A stretch of DNA of 34,219 nt from the NCBI RefSeq assembly GCF_019443745.1, contig NZ_CP050950.1:1-34219 (forward strand), written 5' to 3'. The notes beneath the pieces were generated by a model that searched no databases, was not told the origin of the DNA, and saw only the letters and a list, made by a program, of their open reading frames with translations. Source of the DNA: Iamia sp. SCSIO 61187 (lineage in GTDB: Bacteria > Actinomycetota > Acidimicrobiia > Acidimicrobiales > Iamiaceae). Every line of letters begins with the position of its first letter. Position 1 is the stretch's first letter. The position numbers and the translations under genes are program-made. Shown here piece after piece: positions 5,348 through 12,603 of this stretch.

Positions 5348-6318
5348 CGCTGCCCGCGGCCGCCGCTCGGCGGCGCGCCGCGCAACTCGAGCAGCTCACC
5401 GCCGACACCGGCCTCCTCGGACCCCGGGGGCCCGCCGCCATCGACCCCGACGCCGGGCCCCGCCGAGCGGTGGCCCAGCTTCGCGCCACCGTCCTCGAGC
5501 AGCTCACCGCCGAGACAGCCTCAGTTCCCACCGAGGGCCGCCTCTGTCTCACCACCGGCGGCGTACCTGGCGCCGGGAAGTCCGAAGCCAGCAACCGCGC
5601 CGCTCGCACCCTGTTCAGGGGCGAGCGCTACGCCGTCGTCGACCCTGACGACATCCGGGACCGCGTGTTCCCGCTCGTCCTTGACCGCGACGGTCAGCAC
5701 CCTCGGCTCCGAGGACTACCCCAGCTCGACGAGCTCGCTGGGGGCCCACCCACGCCCCGCGAGCTCTCCTCGGCGCTCCACCCCCTCGCGTCGGCGATCG
5801 CAAAGCTCCACCGCCGCCAGCTCCTCCAGGAGGGCCGCAACGTGATCATCGACAGCAGCATGCACTCCTACGACACGATGACCCCGACCCTCGACCACGC
5901 CGTAGCGCGCGGCTACCAGGTCCATGCCCTCTACGTCGACATCGACTACCGCACCGCCCGCACCCGCGCCGATGACCGCTGGCTCACAGCCGTCGAGGCC
6001 CACGATCCCACCGCCGCCGTGGGCAGCGCCGAGTGGCTCGGCGGCCGCTACGTGCCCGACTGGTACCTCCAGGGGATGTTCCCCCCGGGCGCGACGGTGG
6101 CCAGCCCTGCGATCAACCGCGCCGTCTTCGGGCGGCTTCTCCAGGAGGGCCGCTTCACCACCGCGGCCCTCTATGACGGCCGCACCAGCCCCACCGCCAC
6201 CCTGCGGCGCACCTGGCAAGGCACCACCCCGGACCCACGGCCCCGACGCGCCGCCGGCGGGCACCGCCCACAGCCACCTCGACGGCGCCCGGGCCGCGGC
6301 CCCGGCCCGCAGATGTAG
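5344..6318 (+). CDS. Zeta-toxin-family kinase
   Basis: This is a 324-residue protein. TGGVPGAGKSEAS at residues 71-83 is the zeta/PezT-type Walker A. VVDPDDIRDRVFP follows with the conserved Asp-Asp of the substrate-binding region. NVIIDSSMHSYDTM and later VDIDYRTARTRADDR give the expected core strand and lid arginines. Zeta toxins phosphorylate UDP-N-acetylglucosamine and stall cell-wall synthesis, and some actinobacterial relatives use other sugar or nucleotide substrates. About 60 residues precede the kinase core, and the C-terminal 45 residues are Pro/Arg-rich and probably disordered. It overlaps the antitoxin gene by four bases. An 8-bp outer-stem hairpin at 6399-6426 may end the operon. 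Confidence 0.8.
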   Translation: MTLPAAAARRRAAQLEQLTADTGLLGPRGPAAIDPDAGPRRAVAQLRATVLEQLTAETASVPTEGRLCLTTGGVPGAGKSEASNRAARTLFRGERYAVVDPDDIRDRVFPLVLDRDGQHPRLRGLPQLDELAGGPPTPRELSSALHPLASAIAKLHRRQLLQEGRNVIIDSSMHSYDTMTPTLDHAVARGYQVHALYVDIDYRTARTRADDRWLTAVEAHDPTAAVGSAEWLGGRYVPDWYLQGMFPPGATVASPAINRAVFGRLLQEGRFTTAALYDGRTSPTATLRRTWQGTTPDPRPRRAAGGHRPQPPRRRPGRGPGPQM

Positions 6319-6337
6319 CTACCCTGCGCCCCGCCCC

Positions 6338-6353
6338 GCCCCGCCGGCGGGGC
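6338..6353. other. 16-bp GC palindrome downstream of the zeta-like gene
   Basis: GCCCCGCCGGCGGGGC is a perfect palindrome 20 bases after the toxin stop. It is too compact for a normal loop but may extrude or pair as part of a larger fold with the 6399-6426 hairpin. Confidence 0.3.
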
Positions 6354-6398
6354 CACCCGGGGGCGGTCCGAACCGCCGCTGCGTCGCAGGGCCCGAGT

Positions 6399-6426
6399 AG
6401 CGTCGGTCCTCGACGAGGCCGACGCT
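6399..6426. terminator. Composite hairpin downstream of the toxin-antitoxin operon
   Basis: AGCGTCGG (6399-6406) pairs with CCGACGCT (6419-6426). Inside it, CCTCG (6408-6412) can pair with CGAGG (6414-6418). There is no U-tract. It is the likely end of the 5054-6318 operon. Confidence 0.4.
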
Positions 6427-6499
6427 CGCGACCCCGCGACGGCCACGTGGACACCTCAAGGGGCGCCCTCCAGATCCCCGACTCCCTGGAGGCCCGCCG

Positions 6500-6754
6500 A
6501 TGCGCTGGGTCATCGTCTTGTCCACACCGCCGACCGCCGACGTCGCACCCCGAGCTGGGTACTGGGCGGGTCCCCACGTCGAGCTCGACGACGCCCTGAT
6601 CGCCTGGGCGCCGGAGGTGGTCCGCTTCGACAGCGAGCCGGCGGCGGCCCAGTGCGCCCGAGCGTTCCTGTCCACCGACCGGTGGAGCGGGTCCTGGGCG
6701 GCCATCCCTGAGGCCGAGGCCTGCGCCGTCGAGGACCACACCCGGCCGACATAG
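6500..6754 (+). CDS. Small unknown protein
   Basis: This is an 84-residue protein with no recognised family. It starts at ATG 6500 with GGAGG at 6488-6492, seven bases upstream. The sequence begins with a hydrophobic strand (RWVIVLSTPP) and has several Trp residues (YWAGPHVELDD, AWAPEVV, RWSGSWAAIPE). The overall look is that of a compact alpha/beta protein without membrane segments. Codon use fits the window. It lies alone between the toxin-antitoxin operon and a 450-base non-coding stretch. Confidence 0.55.
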   Translation: MRWVIVLSTPPTADVAPRAGYWAGPHVELDDALIAWAPEVVRFDSEPAAAQCARAFLSTDRWSGSWAAIPEAEACAVEDHTRPT

Positions 6755-7206
6755 CCAGCCAGCCAACCCACCGCCCCCGCGGCCCACCAGCAGCAACGAC
6801 GTCGGTTCGACGGTCCTGCGATCGACCAGCACCGGTCACCTGTGGCGGGGAACGGGTCGGTCCCGCCCCACTCGAGTCCCAGCACCGTCGGTCAGGCCCC
6901 CGCCCCGGGCAGCTTCTCGCTCCACCCGGCCAGCGACCCCCGTCCCGGGGCGCCGCACACCCACCTATGGCGTACCCGACGGCCGACGGAGCGGCAAGCC
7001 CGGTGCCCTCCGGGTGCTGCGCCTCCCAGGGTCGGCTCGCAGGTTCCTCCCGCCGTGTTCTGACGGTGGGGCCCCTGCGGGCCCTGCGGGCCGACCCACC
7101 GCTCATCGGCCGGGAGGAACCCACCTAGGGCTTGCCCCTCCGCTCCAACCGTCGGGTCTCGCCGGCGGGCACAGCGGCACCCCACCAGACGGGGACCGCC
7201 CAACCC
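6755..7206. other. Non-coding region with a nested long inverted repeat
   Basis: No gene is supported in these 452 bases. The main content is a nested fold at 7042-7121 (listed separately) and a tandem CCCTGCGGG repeat inside it. The rest is GC-rich without further structure that I can see. Confidence 0.4.
7042..7121. repeat. Nested inverted repeats forming one long stem-loop
   Basis: The outer arms are GGTTCCTCCCG (7042-7052) and CGGGAGGAACC (7111-7121), 11 bp and perfect. Inside, CGGTGGG (7064-7070) pairs with CCCACCG (7095-7101). The core holds tandem CCCTGCGGG units, which can also pair. The structure ends 86 bases before the next gene. Both outer arms contain an SD-like or anti-SD-like sequence (GGGAGGA or its complement). 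It could be a leader switch, a terminator or part of an origin. Confidence 0.45.
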
Positions 7207-7662
7207 ATGGAGCGAGAAGTGGACCTCCCGACCAGCCTCACCATCCGACCCGCCGACACCTACGCCGCCCACGGCACCGACCCCGGCCAGCCCACCACCG
7301 GCTACCTCAGGTTCTGGGCGCCGCTCCTGGGGCCCACCACGACGCTCCTGTACCGGATGCTCCTCGACGCCACCGACGACGGGCGCAGCTACGGCTACGT
7401 CGACCTCGGGCACCTGGCCCTCGACCTGGGTCTCGGCCGAGGCCAAGGCCGCCACGCCACCATCACCCGGACCTGGGTCCGGATGGAGCGCTACGGCCTC
7501 CTCTTCCCGGTCCCCGACACCTGGGGCCACTGGCAGCTCCCCATCCACCTCCCCTGGCTGAGCGACCGCCAGCTCAACCGGCTCCGCCCCGACCTCGGCC
7601 ACCTCGAGCGGCTCTACCGGACCGCCGTCCAGGACGTCACCGACCTCCACCGCCCCCAGTAG
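7207..7662 (+). CDS. Unknown plasmid protein, possibly winged-helix
   Basis: This is a 151-residue soluble protein. The stretch GYLRFWAPLLGPTTTLLYRML followed by GYVDLGHLALDLGL and ATITRTWVRMERYGLLFPV resembles a helix-turn-helix or winged-helix fold as seen in some replication and plasmid-maintenance proteins. I recognise no specific family. ATG 7207 has GGGGA about 8 bases upstream. GTG 7219 with GGAGCGAG is an alternative start 4 codons inside. The gene follows a nested stem-loop and is closed by a 13-bp terminator-like hairpin, so it is probably a single-gene unit. It is the only candidate for a replication-associated DNA-binding protein here, and that idea is weak. Confidence 0.55.
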   Translation: MEREVDLPTSLTIRPADTYAAHGTDPGQPTTGYLRFWAPLLGPTTTLLYRMLLDATDDGRSYGYVDLGHLALDLGLGRGQGRHATITRTWVRMERYGLLFPVPDTWGHWQLPIHLPWLSDRQLNRLRPDLGHLERLYRTAVQDVTDLHRPQ

Positions 7663-7680
7663 GGGCCGGGGGGACGGCCT

Positions 7681-7717
7681 CCCGGGGCACCCCCTTGGGG
7701 AAGCGGGGTGCCCCGGG
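7681..7717 (+). terminator. 13-bp perfect-stem hairpin after the 7207-7662 gene
   Basis: CCCGGGGCACCCC (7681-7693) pairs perfectly with GGGGTGCCCCGGG (7705-7717) around an 11-nt loop. It starts 18 bases after the stop codon. U residues are few, as is usual for actinobacterial terminators. Confidence 0.55.
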
Positions 7718-7747
7718 TCCTCGCCGCGGGCGATCGTCTGACGCCTG

Positions 7748-8131
7748 TTGTCAGAAGAGGTCCGGGTCGCCGTCGGACCAGCCGGGCACGTCGTGGTCGA
7801 CGCGCTGTGCCAGAACCTGCTCGGCCGTGATGCCGGGGACGGCTCCGACGCCAAGCGTGGCGCCTCCAAGTGGCGCTGCCCCACGGGCGAGTGCACCCGC
7901 GTCTCGGAGTGGGTCAAGGCCGACCGGCTCCACCCCCTCGTGCCCCGCACCACCGAGCGGTTCAAGTCGCTGTACCACCAGCGCGGCGCCGTCGAGCGTG
8001 AGTTCGGCCGGCTGAAGCACGAGTGGGCGATACTGCCCCTCAGGATCCGAGGTCTCGCAAAGGTCCGCCTTCACACAGACCTCACGATCCTGAGCAAGCT
8101 GGCTCTGGCACTGGCAGCCGAGAGTGCGTGA
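7748..8131 (+). pseudogene. C-terminal remnant of a DDE transposase (IS4/IS5-like group)
   Basis: The frame ends in RGAVEREFGRLKHEWAILPL and then RIRGLAKVRLHTDLTILSKLALALA, a characteristic C-terminal block of IS4/IS5-type transposases that contains the catalytic Glu. Just before it, KWRCPTGECTRVSEWVKADRLHPLVPR also matches that group. The N-terminal two thirds, with the first two Asp residues, are missing, and the first 30 residues have lost resemblance. No inverted repeats could be paired. It lies at the left edge of the restriction-modification block and marks an old insertion. Confidence 0.7.
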
Positions 8132-8134
8132 CAT

Positions 8135-8156
8135 TTGACGTCGAGACGTCTACTCT
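8135..8156 (+). promoter_or_regulatory. Promoter and palindromic operator before the R-M HTH gene
   Basis: GACGTC-GA-GACGTC at 8137-8150 is an inverted repeat of two palindromic hexamers. TACTCT at 8151-8156 fits a -10 element and ends six bases before ATG 8163, so the transcript is probably leaderless. The operator occupies the -35/spacer region, where an autorepressor would block transcription. Confidence 0.45.
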
Positions 8157-8162
8157 CCGGGC

Positions 8163-8381
8163 ATGAGATCACCCCGCAGGAAGCCAGGAGAGGTTCGGGA
8201 CGCCATTCGCGACTACCTGTCCACGCGCAGGAACGGGGCCACGATCGCTGAGATCCATGCCGCCGTCGACGCCGCCCTCGATGGCCCGGTCGCCGAGTCC
8301 TCAGTGCGCAGCTACCTGCGACTGGGCGAGAACGTTGAGCGTATGGAGCGTGGAAGGTATCGGTGGAAGGGCCGACGCTGA
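8163..8381 (+). CDS. Small HTH protein linked to the DNA methyltransferase
   Basis: This is a 72-residue basic protein. GEVRDAIRDYLSTRRNGATIAEIHAAVDAAL and then VAESSVRSYLRLGENVERMERGRYRWKG form a compact winged-helix-like domain. The second helix pair would read DNA, and RYRW would form the wing. Similar small HTH proteins are often found just upstream of site-specific methyltransferases. The 3' end overlaps the methyltransferase start by 19 bases, so the two are cotranscribed. A role in timing methylase and nuclease expression, as for R-M controller proteins, is inferred. It is not a classical Xre-type C protein. The palindrome at 8137-8150 is the likely binding site. Confidence 0.6.
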   Translation: MRSPRRKPGEVRDAIRDYLSTRRNGATIAEIHAAVDAALDGPVAESSVRSYLRLGENVERMERGRYRWKGRR

Positions 8382-9274
8382 AGCCAGCCGTTGTCGCTGG
8401 ACAGGCCCGCCTCTACCAGAGCGATTGCTTGACTTGGCTGGCAGGGCAAGGCGAGCAATCGATCGAAGCAGTCGTCACTGATCCTCCGTACGGGATCGTC
8501 GAATACACCGAGTCGCAGAAGGCGAAGCTGCGCTCGGGCAAGGGTGGCGTCTGGCGCATCCCCCCGTCGTTCGATGGGAACAAGAGGGCGCCGCTCCCGC
8601 GGTTCACCACGCTCACCAAGAAGGATCTACAGCACCTCGAGCTGTTCTTTGAACAGTGGGGACGCGCCCTTGCGCCGGTACTCGTGCCAGGGGCCCACGT
8701 CATGGTCGCTTGCAATCCGCTGGTGTCCTATCTCGTGGCGAAGGCCATTGTTGAATCCGGTTTCGAGCGTCGCGGAGAGATCGTCCGCCTGGTACAGACA
8801 ATGCGTGGCGGCGACCGGCCCAAGAACGCTCACGAGGAGTTCGCCGACGTGAGCGTCATGGCTCGGTCGCAATGGGAGCCGTGGTTGGTCTTCCGCAAGC
8901 CATGCGAGGGGAAGGTCTCCGACAACCTCCGGAAGTGGCGGACGGGCGGTCTGCGGCGCATCTCCGACACCCAGCCGTTTGGCGATGTAATTCGATCAGC
9001 TCCCACCGGCGCCACCGAGCGGGCACTTGCGAATCACCCATCACTCAAGCCGCAGAACTTCCTCCGGCAGGTGGTCAGGGCCGCTCTCCCGCTCGGCGAG
9101 GGCACGGTCCTCGACCCGTTCGCTGGCTCGGGATCGACCCTCGCCGCAGCCAACGCGATCGGGTACGACTCGGTCGGGGTCGAGAAGGACGAAGCCTATG
9201 TTCGGGAAGCCAAGGCGGCCATCCCCCGGCTCTCTGCCTACAAGAACGGTACGCCGCCGGCCTGGACCGCCTGA
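8363..9274 (+). CDS. Type II DNA methyltransferase, beta-class (N4-cytosine or N6-adenine)
   Basis: This is a 303-residue protein. The catalytic motif DPPYG is at residues 40-44 and the SAM-binding motif FAGSGST is near 253-259. Motif IV therefore precedes motif I, which is the beta-class order. The DPPY form points to amino-methylation, with adenine or N4-cytosine not resolved. The region between them, with NHPSLKPQNFLRQVV, is the usual pre-motif-I block. The GTG at 8363 is preceded by a purine-rich stretch inside the HTH gene. The gene converges on the putative restriction endonuclease with a 3-base gap, so this is a compact R-M system. GC content and codon use are lower than in the plasmid backbone, suggesting recent acquisition. 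The recognition site is unknown. Confidence 0.85.
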   Translation: MEGPTLKPAVVAGQARLYQSDCLTWLAGQGEQSIEAVVTDPPYGIVEYTESQKAKLRSGKGGVWRIPPSFDGNKRAPLPRFTTLTKKDLQHLELFFEQWGRALAPVLVPGAHVMVACNPLVSYLVAKAIVESGFERRGEIVRLVQTMRGGDRPKNAHEEFADVSVMARSQWEPWLVFRKPCEGKVSDNLRKWRTGGLRRISDTQPFGDVIRSAPTGATERALANHPSLKPQNFLRQVVRAALPLGEGTVLDPFAGSGSTLAAANAIGYDSVGVEKDEAYVREAKAAIPRLSAYKNGTPPAWTA

Positions 9275-9277
9275 CTT

Positions 9278-9910
9278 CTACTTCTTTGCGACAGACGGAT
9301 CTTGGTAAATCAGACCCTGTCGAAGGACGGCCAGGCCCGACTTGTCGAGTGTTGACGTATGGGTACCGAGCCCGGTCTTGCGCTCGTTGCGCCGAAAGAG
9401 CGCCTCGGTAACGTTCGCCAGGTAGATGTGCGTGATGACCGTTGGATTGCGCCTGGCGATGATGGGCTCAGGGTCAACCTTGTAGTTGAACTGGCACACC
9501 CATCCGGCCCGGGCTCCGTGGGTGTCGGCCACTCGTCCGCGTGTGCTCTTGATCTCTACGCCCTCCTCGCCTGCTGCCACTGTGTCATCGGGATAGGTGC
9601 CGCGGGGGATCAGGTCTGGGTGCCCGTTGTGCTTGCGGTTGAGCACCAGACCGTTCGAGTGCTTCGCCACCGACGCGGCACTGAGATCGCTGATCACGTT
9701 GCTAACAGCGGCAGCTCTCACCGTATTCTCGAACCACTCCAGCCCACGGCCCATGAGCGCCGTGTTGATCGACTCGAAAAAGTCGTAGATGGCCTCCATC
9801 GCGTTGGCAAAGTCACGCCGCTGTAGGCCGTACGGGAGCCACCCCGCCATGTCGAGGTCCTTCGTGAAGCCAGAGGACACGACTGCTGCTCGGCGTGGCT
9901 TGGTGGACAT
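9278..9910 (-). CDS. Putative type II restriction endonuclease (PD-(D/E)xK)
   Basis: This is a 210-residue protein convergent with the methyltransferase. A candidate PD-(D/E)xK centre is HPDLI (Asp99) followed 20 residues later by GVEIKSTRG (Glu119, Lys121). The helical N-terminal half (RRDFANAMEAIYDFFESINTAL) would carry dimer or DNA contacts. I chose the ATG at 9910. The open frame continues upstream to 10048, but those residues are Arg/Ser-rich and lack support. No SD is visible before 9910, so the exact start is uncertain. The family is not recognised by sequence. Pairing with the methylase and the catalytic motif carry the call. GC is lower than in the backbone. Confidence 0.68.
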   Translation of the reverse strand: MSTKPRRAAVVSSGFTKDLDMAGWLPYGLQRRDFANAMEAIYDFFESINTALMGRGLEWFENTVRAAAVSNVISDLSAASVAKHSNGLVLNRKHNGHPDLIPRGTYPDDTVAAGEEGVEIKSTRGRVADTHGARAGWVCQFNYKVDPEPIIARRNPTVITHIYLANVTEALFRRNERKTGLGTHTSTLDKSGLAVLRQGLIYQDPSVAKK

Positions 9911-10065
9911 GACCCGACAGCGTCGCGCGTCCGACCTCGCCCTGCCGACGAACCACTTGGGCCGAGTTTCGCAGTTTCTTTCGCTGGACCCTCCTAGGTC
10001 ATCGCACAGGTGGCGCGACCTCGTCCCGGCGCGACGGTTCCTTGCCACCCGCCGTCGCAGCGGCG

Positions 10066-10914
10066 TCAGGGCCTCGTGTGGCCGAGGATGAAGATGACGG
10101 GCTCGAGCTTGCCGAGCGCCTGGAAGACCTCCCAGTGGAGGTTGGCCTCGACGTGGTCCACGACGTCGGCGCCGTGATCTTCCGCCAGCGCATCTCGCTG
10201 GCGGCGGAGCCGGGCCAGCCGGAGCAGCGCCCTCGACATCGGCTGCGTTCGCTCCTCAGCGTGCTCGCGCCACTCGGTCCCGACCTCGATCGTGCGCTCC
10301 ACGCTCAGCTCGGCCCGTCGGAACGCGGACTCGACCACCCGGCGGTTCAGGTTCTCGTGCACGTTGCCGAGGTGGCGGTGCAACAGGTCGACGTCCGCCC
10401 CGTGGAGGAGCGCCGTCGCGAAGGTGACCTGGATGAGCACTCGCCCGCTCGGGCGTAGGGCGCGGGCGATGGCGGCCAGAACGCCGTCGAGATCGGCGAC
10501 CTGCGTCAACACATCGCGACACCAGACCAGGTCGAACCGGACGTCGAGACCCGGCAGCTCTTCGACGCCACCCTCATGAAGTGTGATGCGATAGCCCAGC
10601 GCGGCGGCGGCGACTGCGGCTCGAGCCCGGTCCAGGTGGAGCGGGACGGGCTCAACCCCAGCACCGGCGGCGTTGCGGTCCCTCACGATGCGGATCAGGT
10701 CCGCGGCCTCGCGGCACCCAACGTCGAGCACGGTTCCGTCGTCGGGCAGCAGCTCGGCTGCCAAGTCGTGAGGCTGGTCGGGGCCGGTCGGGTCGAGGCT
10801 GACATCAAGCCGTTCGTAAACATCCCACGTCGGCGGGTCGGTAGACGCGCACGAGACGCTCCAGGTTGGGTGGTGCCATCGGTCCAGCCTCCCCCAGGTC
10901 ATCGACATCTTCAT
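10066..10914 (-). CDS. Class I SAM-dependent methyltransferase
   Basis: This is a 282-residue protein. VLDVGCREAADLIRIV is motif I of the Rossmann SAM-binding fold. GVEPVPLHLDRARAAV is motif II, FDLVWCRDVLTQVADLDGVLAAIARALRPSGRVLIQV covers motifs III and IV, and later helices complete the domain. This core is that of UbiE/COQ5-like small-molecule methyltransferases. The substrate cannot be told. The first 20 residues (MKMSMTWGRLDRWHH) may be extra because no good SD precedes 10914. The gene stands alone after the R-M block on the minus strand, without biosynthetic neighbours, so it is probably cargo. Confidence 0.75.
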   Translation of the reverse strand: MKMSMTWGRLDRWHHPTWSVSCASTDPPTWDVYERLDVSLDPTGPDQPHDLAAELLPDDGTVLDVGCREAADLIRIVRDRNAAGAGVEPVPLHLDRARAAVAAAALGYRITLHEGGVEELPGLDVRFDLVWCRDVLTQVADLDGVLAAIARALRPSGRVLIQVTFATALLHGADVDLLHRHLGNVHENLNRRVVESAFRRAELSVERTIEVGTEWREHAEERTQPMSRALLRLARLRRQRDALAEDHGADVVDHVEANLHWEVFQALGKLEPVIFILGHTRP

Positions 10915-11372
10915 CGGGACCCGGTCCGAGTCGGGCTGGCGGTCTCGATGCGGTCAAAGGTCCTCCTCGTCGATGCAGAGCGACGGCCCGATGGTCCCGT
11001 CCGGTCAACCGGGCGGCACCAGCCCGCCGACGGCCCCGGACGATCTGTCTGGCCGGCAGTTGCGACTGGAGAAACGAGAGCGGCCCCGCCACCCAGTCGC
11101 CAGACGCCGAAGGCGCCCCGCTGCGACTACCGAGATGCCGCAGAGCGCCTACCCGGCCCTGCCTGCCCCAGAACGCCGGGTTCAGGACCGTCGCATGGCG
11201 GCGAACGTTGCCTGTCACGGCACTAGGTACCCCGACGCACGTCTCAGAATCGCTCGGTCCTGCGACACACCCACCGCCCGGTGGCCGACCAGGGCCTATC
11301 CCATCCCACAACCCGTGTCCGAAACCTCGTCCCATCACCGGAGCCGGCGACGGGTTGTGGGACGATCAGGCA
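10915..11372. other. Non-coding region upstream of the resolvase
   Basis: No gene is supported in the first 380 bases. A frame open from 10866 on the plus strand runs into the resolvase, but its upstream part lacks any family resemblance. The last 70 bases contain the inverted repeats of the putative res site. Confidence 0.4.
11304..11365. other. Putative res (resolution) site of the serine recombinase
   Basis: TCCCACAACCCGT (11304-11316) and ACGGGTTGTGGGA (11350-11362) are a perfect 13-bp inverted repeat 33 bases apart. A second inverted pair, TCGTCCCA (11328-11335) / TGGGACGA (11358-11365), shares the right arm. They lie immediately upstream of the recombinase start, where Tn3-type and plasmid resolvases have their recombination and regulatory sites. 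The subsite assignment is inferred. Confidence 0.5.
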
Positions 11373-11930
11373 ATGACCGGCCACCTCCTGGGCTACGCCC
11401 GGGTCTCCACCACTGAGCAGGATCCGCAGCTCCAGCTCGACGCCCTCACCGCGGCCGGGTGCTGGCGGATCTGGACCGACCACTCCTCGGGGGCCACCGC
11501 GAGCCGCCCGCAGCTCGACGCCCTCCTCGACCACCTCCGCCCCGGCGACACCCTCGTCGTCTGGCGCCTCGATCGCCTCGGCCGGTCCCTGCGCCACCTC
11601 CTCGACGTCGTCGAGGACCTCGCCGCCAGGGGAGTGGGTCTCCGCAGCCTCACCGAGTCCATCGACACCACCACCGCCACCGGGCGGCTGATCCTGGCGG
11701 TGTTCGCCGCGCTGGCCGAGTTCGAGCGCGACCTGCTCCGCGAGCGCACCATGGCGGGCCTGGCCGCAGCCCGCGCCCAGGGCCGCGTCGGGGGCCGGCC
11801 CCCCGTCCTCACCGCCGACAAGCTCGCCGCCGCCCGCCGCCTCCTCGAGGAACCCGACGCCACCGTCACCGACGTCGCCAGCACCCTTGGCGTCAGCCGA
11901 TCGACCCTCTACCGAGGTCTGGCCGGCTGA
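11373..11930 (+). CDS. Serine recombinase, small resolvase/invertase type
   Basis: This is a 185-residue protein. GYARVSTTEQDPQLQLDAL gives the catalytic Ser at residue 12, and DTLVVWRLDRLGRSLRHLL carries the conserved Arg residues. FAALAEFERDLLRERTMAGLAAAR is the dimerising long helix, and GRPPVLTADKLAAARRLL with VTDVASTLGVSRSTLYRGL is the C-terminal HTH. Every domain of a Tn3-family resolvase is present at standard length. ATG 11373 is chosen by the canonical N-terminus, and a purine-rich GATCAGG precedes it. Inverted repeats at 11304-11365 are the likely target. On a plasmid the main role would be dimer resolution, but DNA inversion cannot be excluded. The 3' end overlaps the convergent gene by 38 bases. 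Confidence 0.9.
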   Translation: MTGHLLGYARVSTTEQDPQLQLDALTAAGCWRIWTDHSSGATASRPQLDALLDHLRPGDTLVVWRLDRLGRSLRHLLDVVEDLAARGVGLRSLTESIDTTTATGRLILAVFAALAEFERDLLRERTMAGLAAARAQGRVGGRPPVLTADKLAAARRLLEEPDATVTDVASTLGVSRSTLYRGLAG

Positions 11931-12318
11931 GGGCCTTCGCCAGCTCGCCGTGCCCGACCGAGTCCAGCACGTACCCGCAGCCTGCAACCTCGGCGGTGGG
12001 CACGAAGGCGACCGGGCGAGCCATCAGGGTGCCATCACCGTGGGACTCGAGGACGTCGACGAGGTGCAGCCGAGCGGGCCTCAGGTCGATCGTGTCCTCG
12101 GTCAGGGCGCCTCCGGAGATCACCTGGTGCGCCTCGAGGACGCTGGTGGGCAAGTCCAGGTGACGGAGCGCCTCGGTCACCGACACAGCGACCCCCCACA
12201 GCACCACGCCGGACCGCATCGTGAGCGTCAGTCGGGGACGCAGCCCCTGCGCCACCAGGTCGACCGCCTCCGGGACGCTCAGGGGAAACGAGATAGTGAG
12301 GGCTGGGGCCTGAGACAT
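11893..12318 (-). CDS. Unknown protein convergent with the resolvase
   Basis: This is a 141-residue protein of regular alpha/beta character, without recognised motifs or membrane segments. The ATG at 12318 is preceded on the minus strand by an ACAGGACTG stretch, giving a fair SD about 6 bases upstream. The body alternates hydrophobic strands (PRLTLTMRSGVVLWGVAV, ARPVAFVPTAEVAGCGYVL) with helices. Its last 12 codons overlap the end of the resolvase gene on the other strand. The upstream region 12319-12420 has a palindromic, relatively AT-rich segment that probably holds its promoter. Confidence 0.6.
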   Translation of the reverse strand: MSQAPALTISFPLSVPEAVDLVAQGLRPRLTLTMRSGVVLWGVAVSVTEALRHLDLPTSVLEAHQVISGGALTEDTIDLRPARLHLVDVLESHGDGTLMARPVAFVPTAEVAGCGYVLDSVGHGELAKALSRPDLGRGSIG

Positions 12319-12375
12319 CGACAGTCCTGTGTGGTGGGGTGGGCCACCGGGGCGTCAAGAGGCCCCTGCTTCTCC

Positions 12376-12420
12376 CGATACCCTACCAGGTTACCCCTCG
12401 GGTTGGGGGTAAGGGTCGCA
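12376..12420. promoter_or_regulatory. Palindromic promoter region between the unknown gene and the Xre antitoxin gene
   Basis: TTACCCC (12391-12397) and GGGGTAA (12406-12412) are perfect 7-bp arms, flanked by a second layer, TACCCTA / TAAGGGT. On the minus strand TAGGGT (about 12381-12386) fits a -10 element for the 11893-12318 gene. The arms could bind an autorepressor of either flanking gene. Confidence 0.35.
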
Positions 12421-12603
12421 CCATGACTTGTAAATAGGTTCTATCCCTGGTTTACTGCAAAGAGGACCCGCCCCGAGCAAGAACCCTCGGCGCGAGCCCC
12501 CATGCCACCTAGTAGTCACCACCGCGCACACCACACTCTCGCTGCTTGTCCCGGCGGCCCAAAACCTCCCCGGGACCTGCCGCGCCCTGAGGAGGGAACC
12601 CGG

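Noticed and set aside
6790-6840. Possible tRNA T-arm (GGTTCGA)
   Set aside because: No acceptor or anticodon stem can be paired around it.
9911-10048. N-terminal extension of the putative restriction endonuclease
   Set aside because: It is Arg/Ser-rich with no domain, and its composition differs from the following frame.
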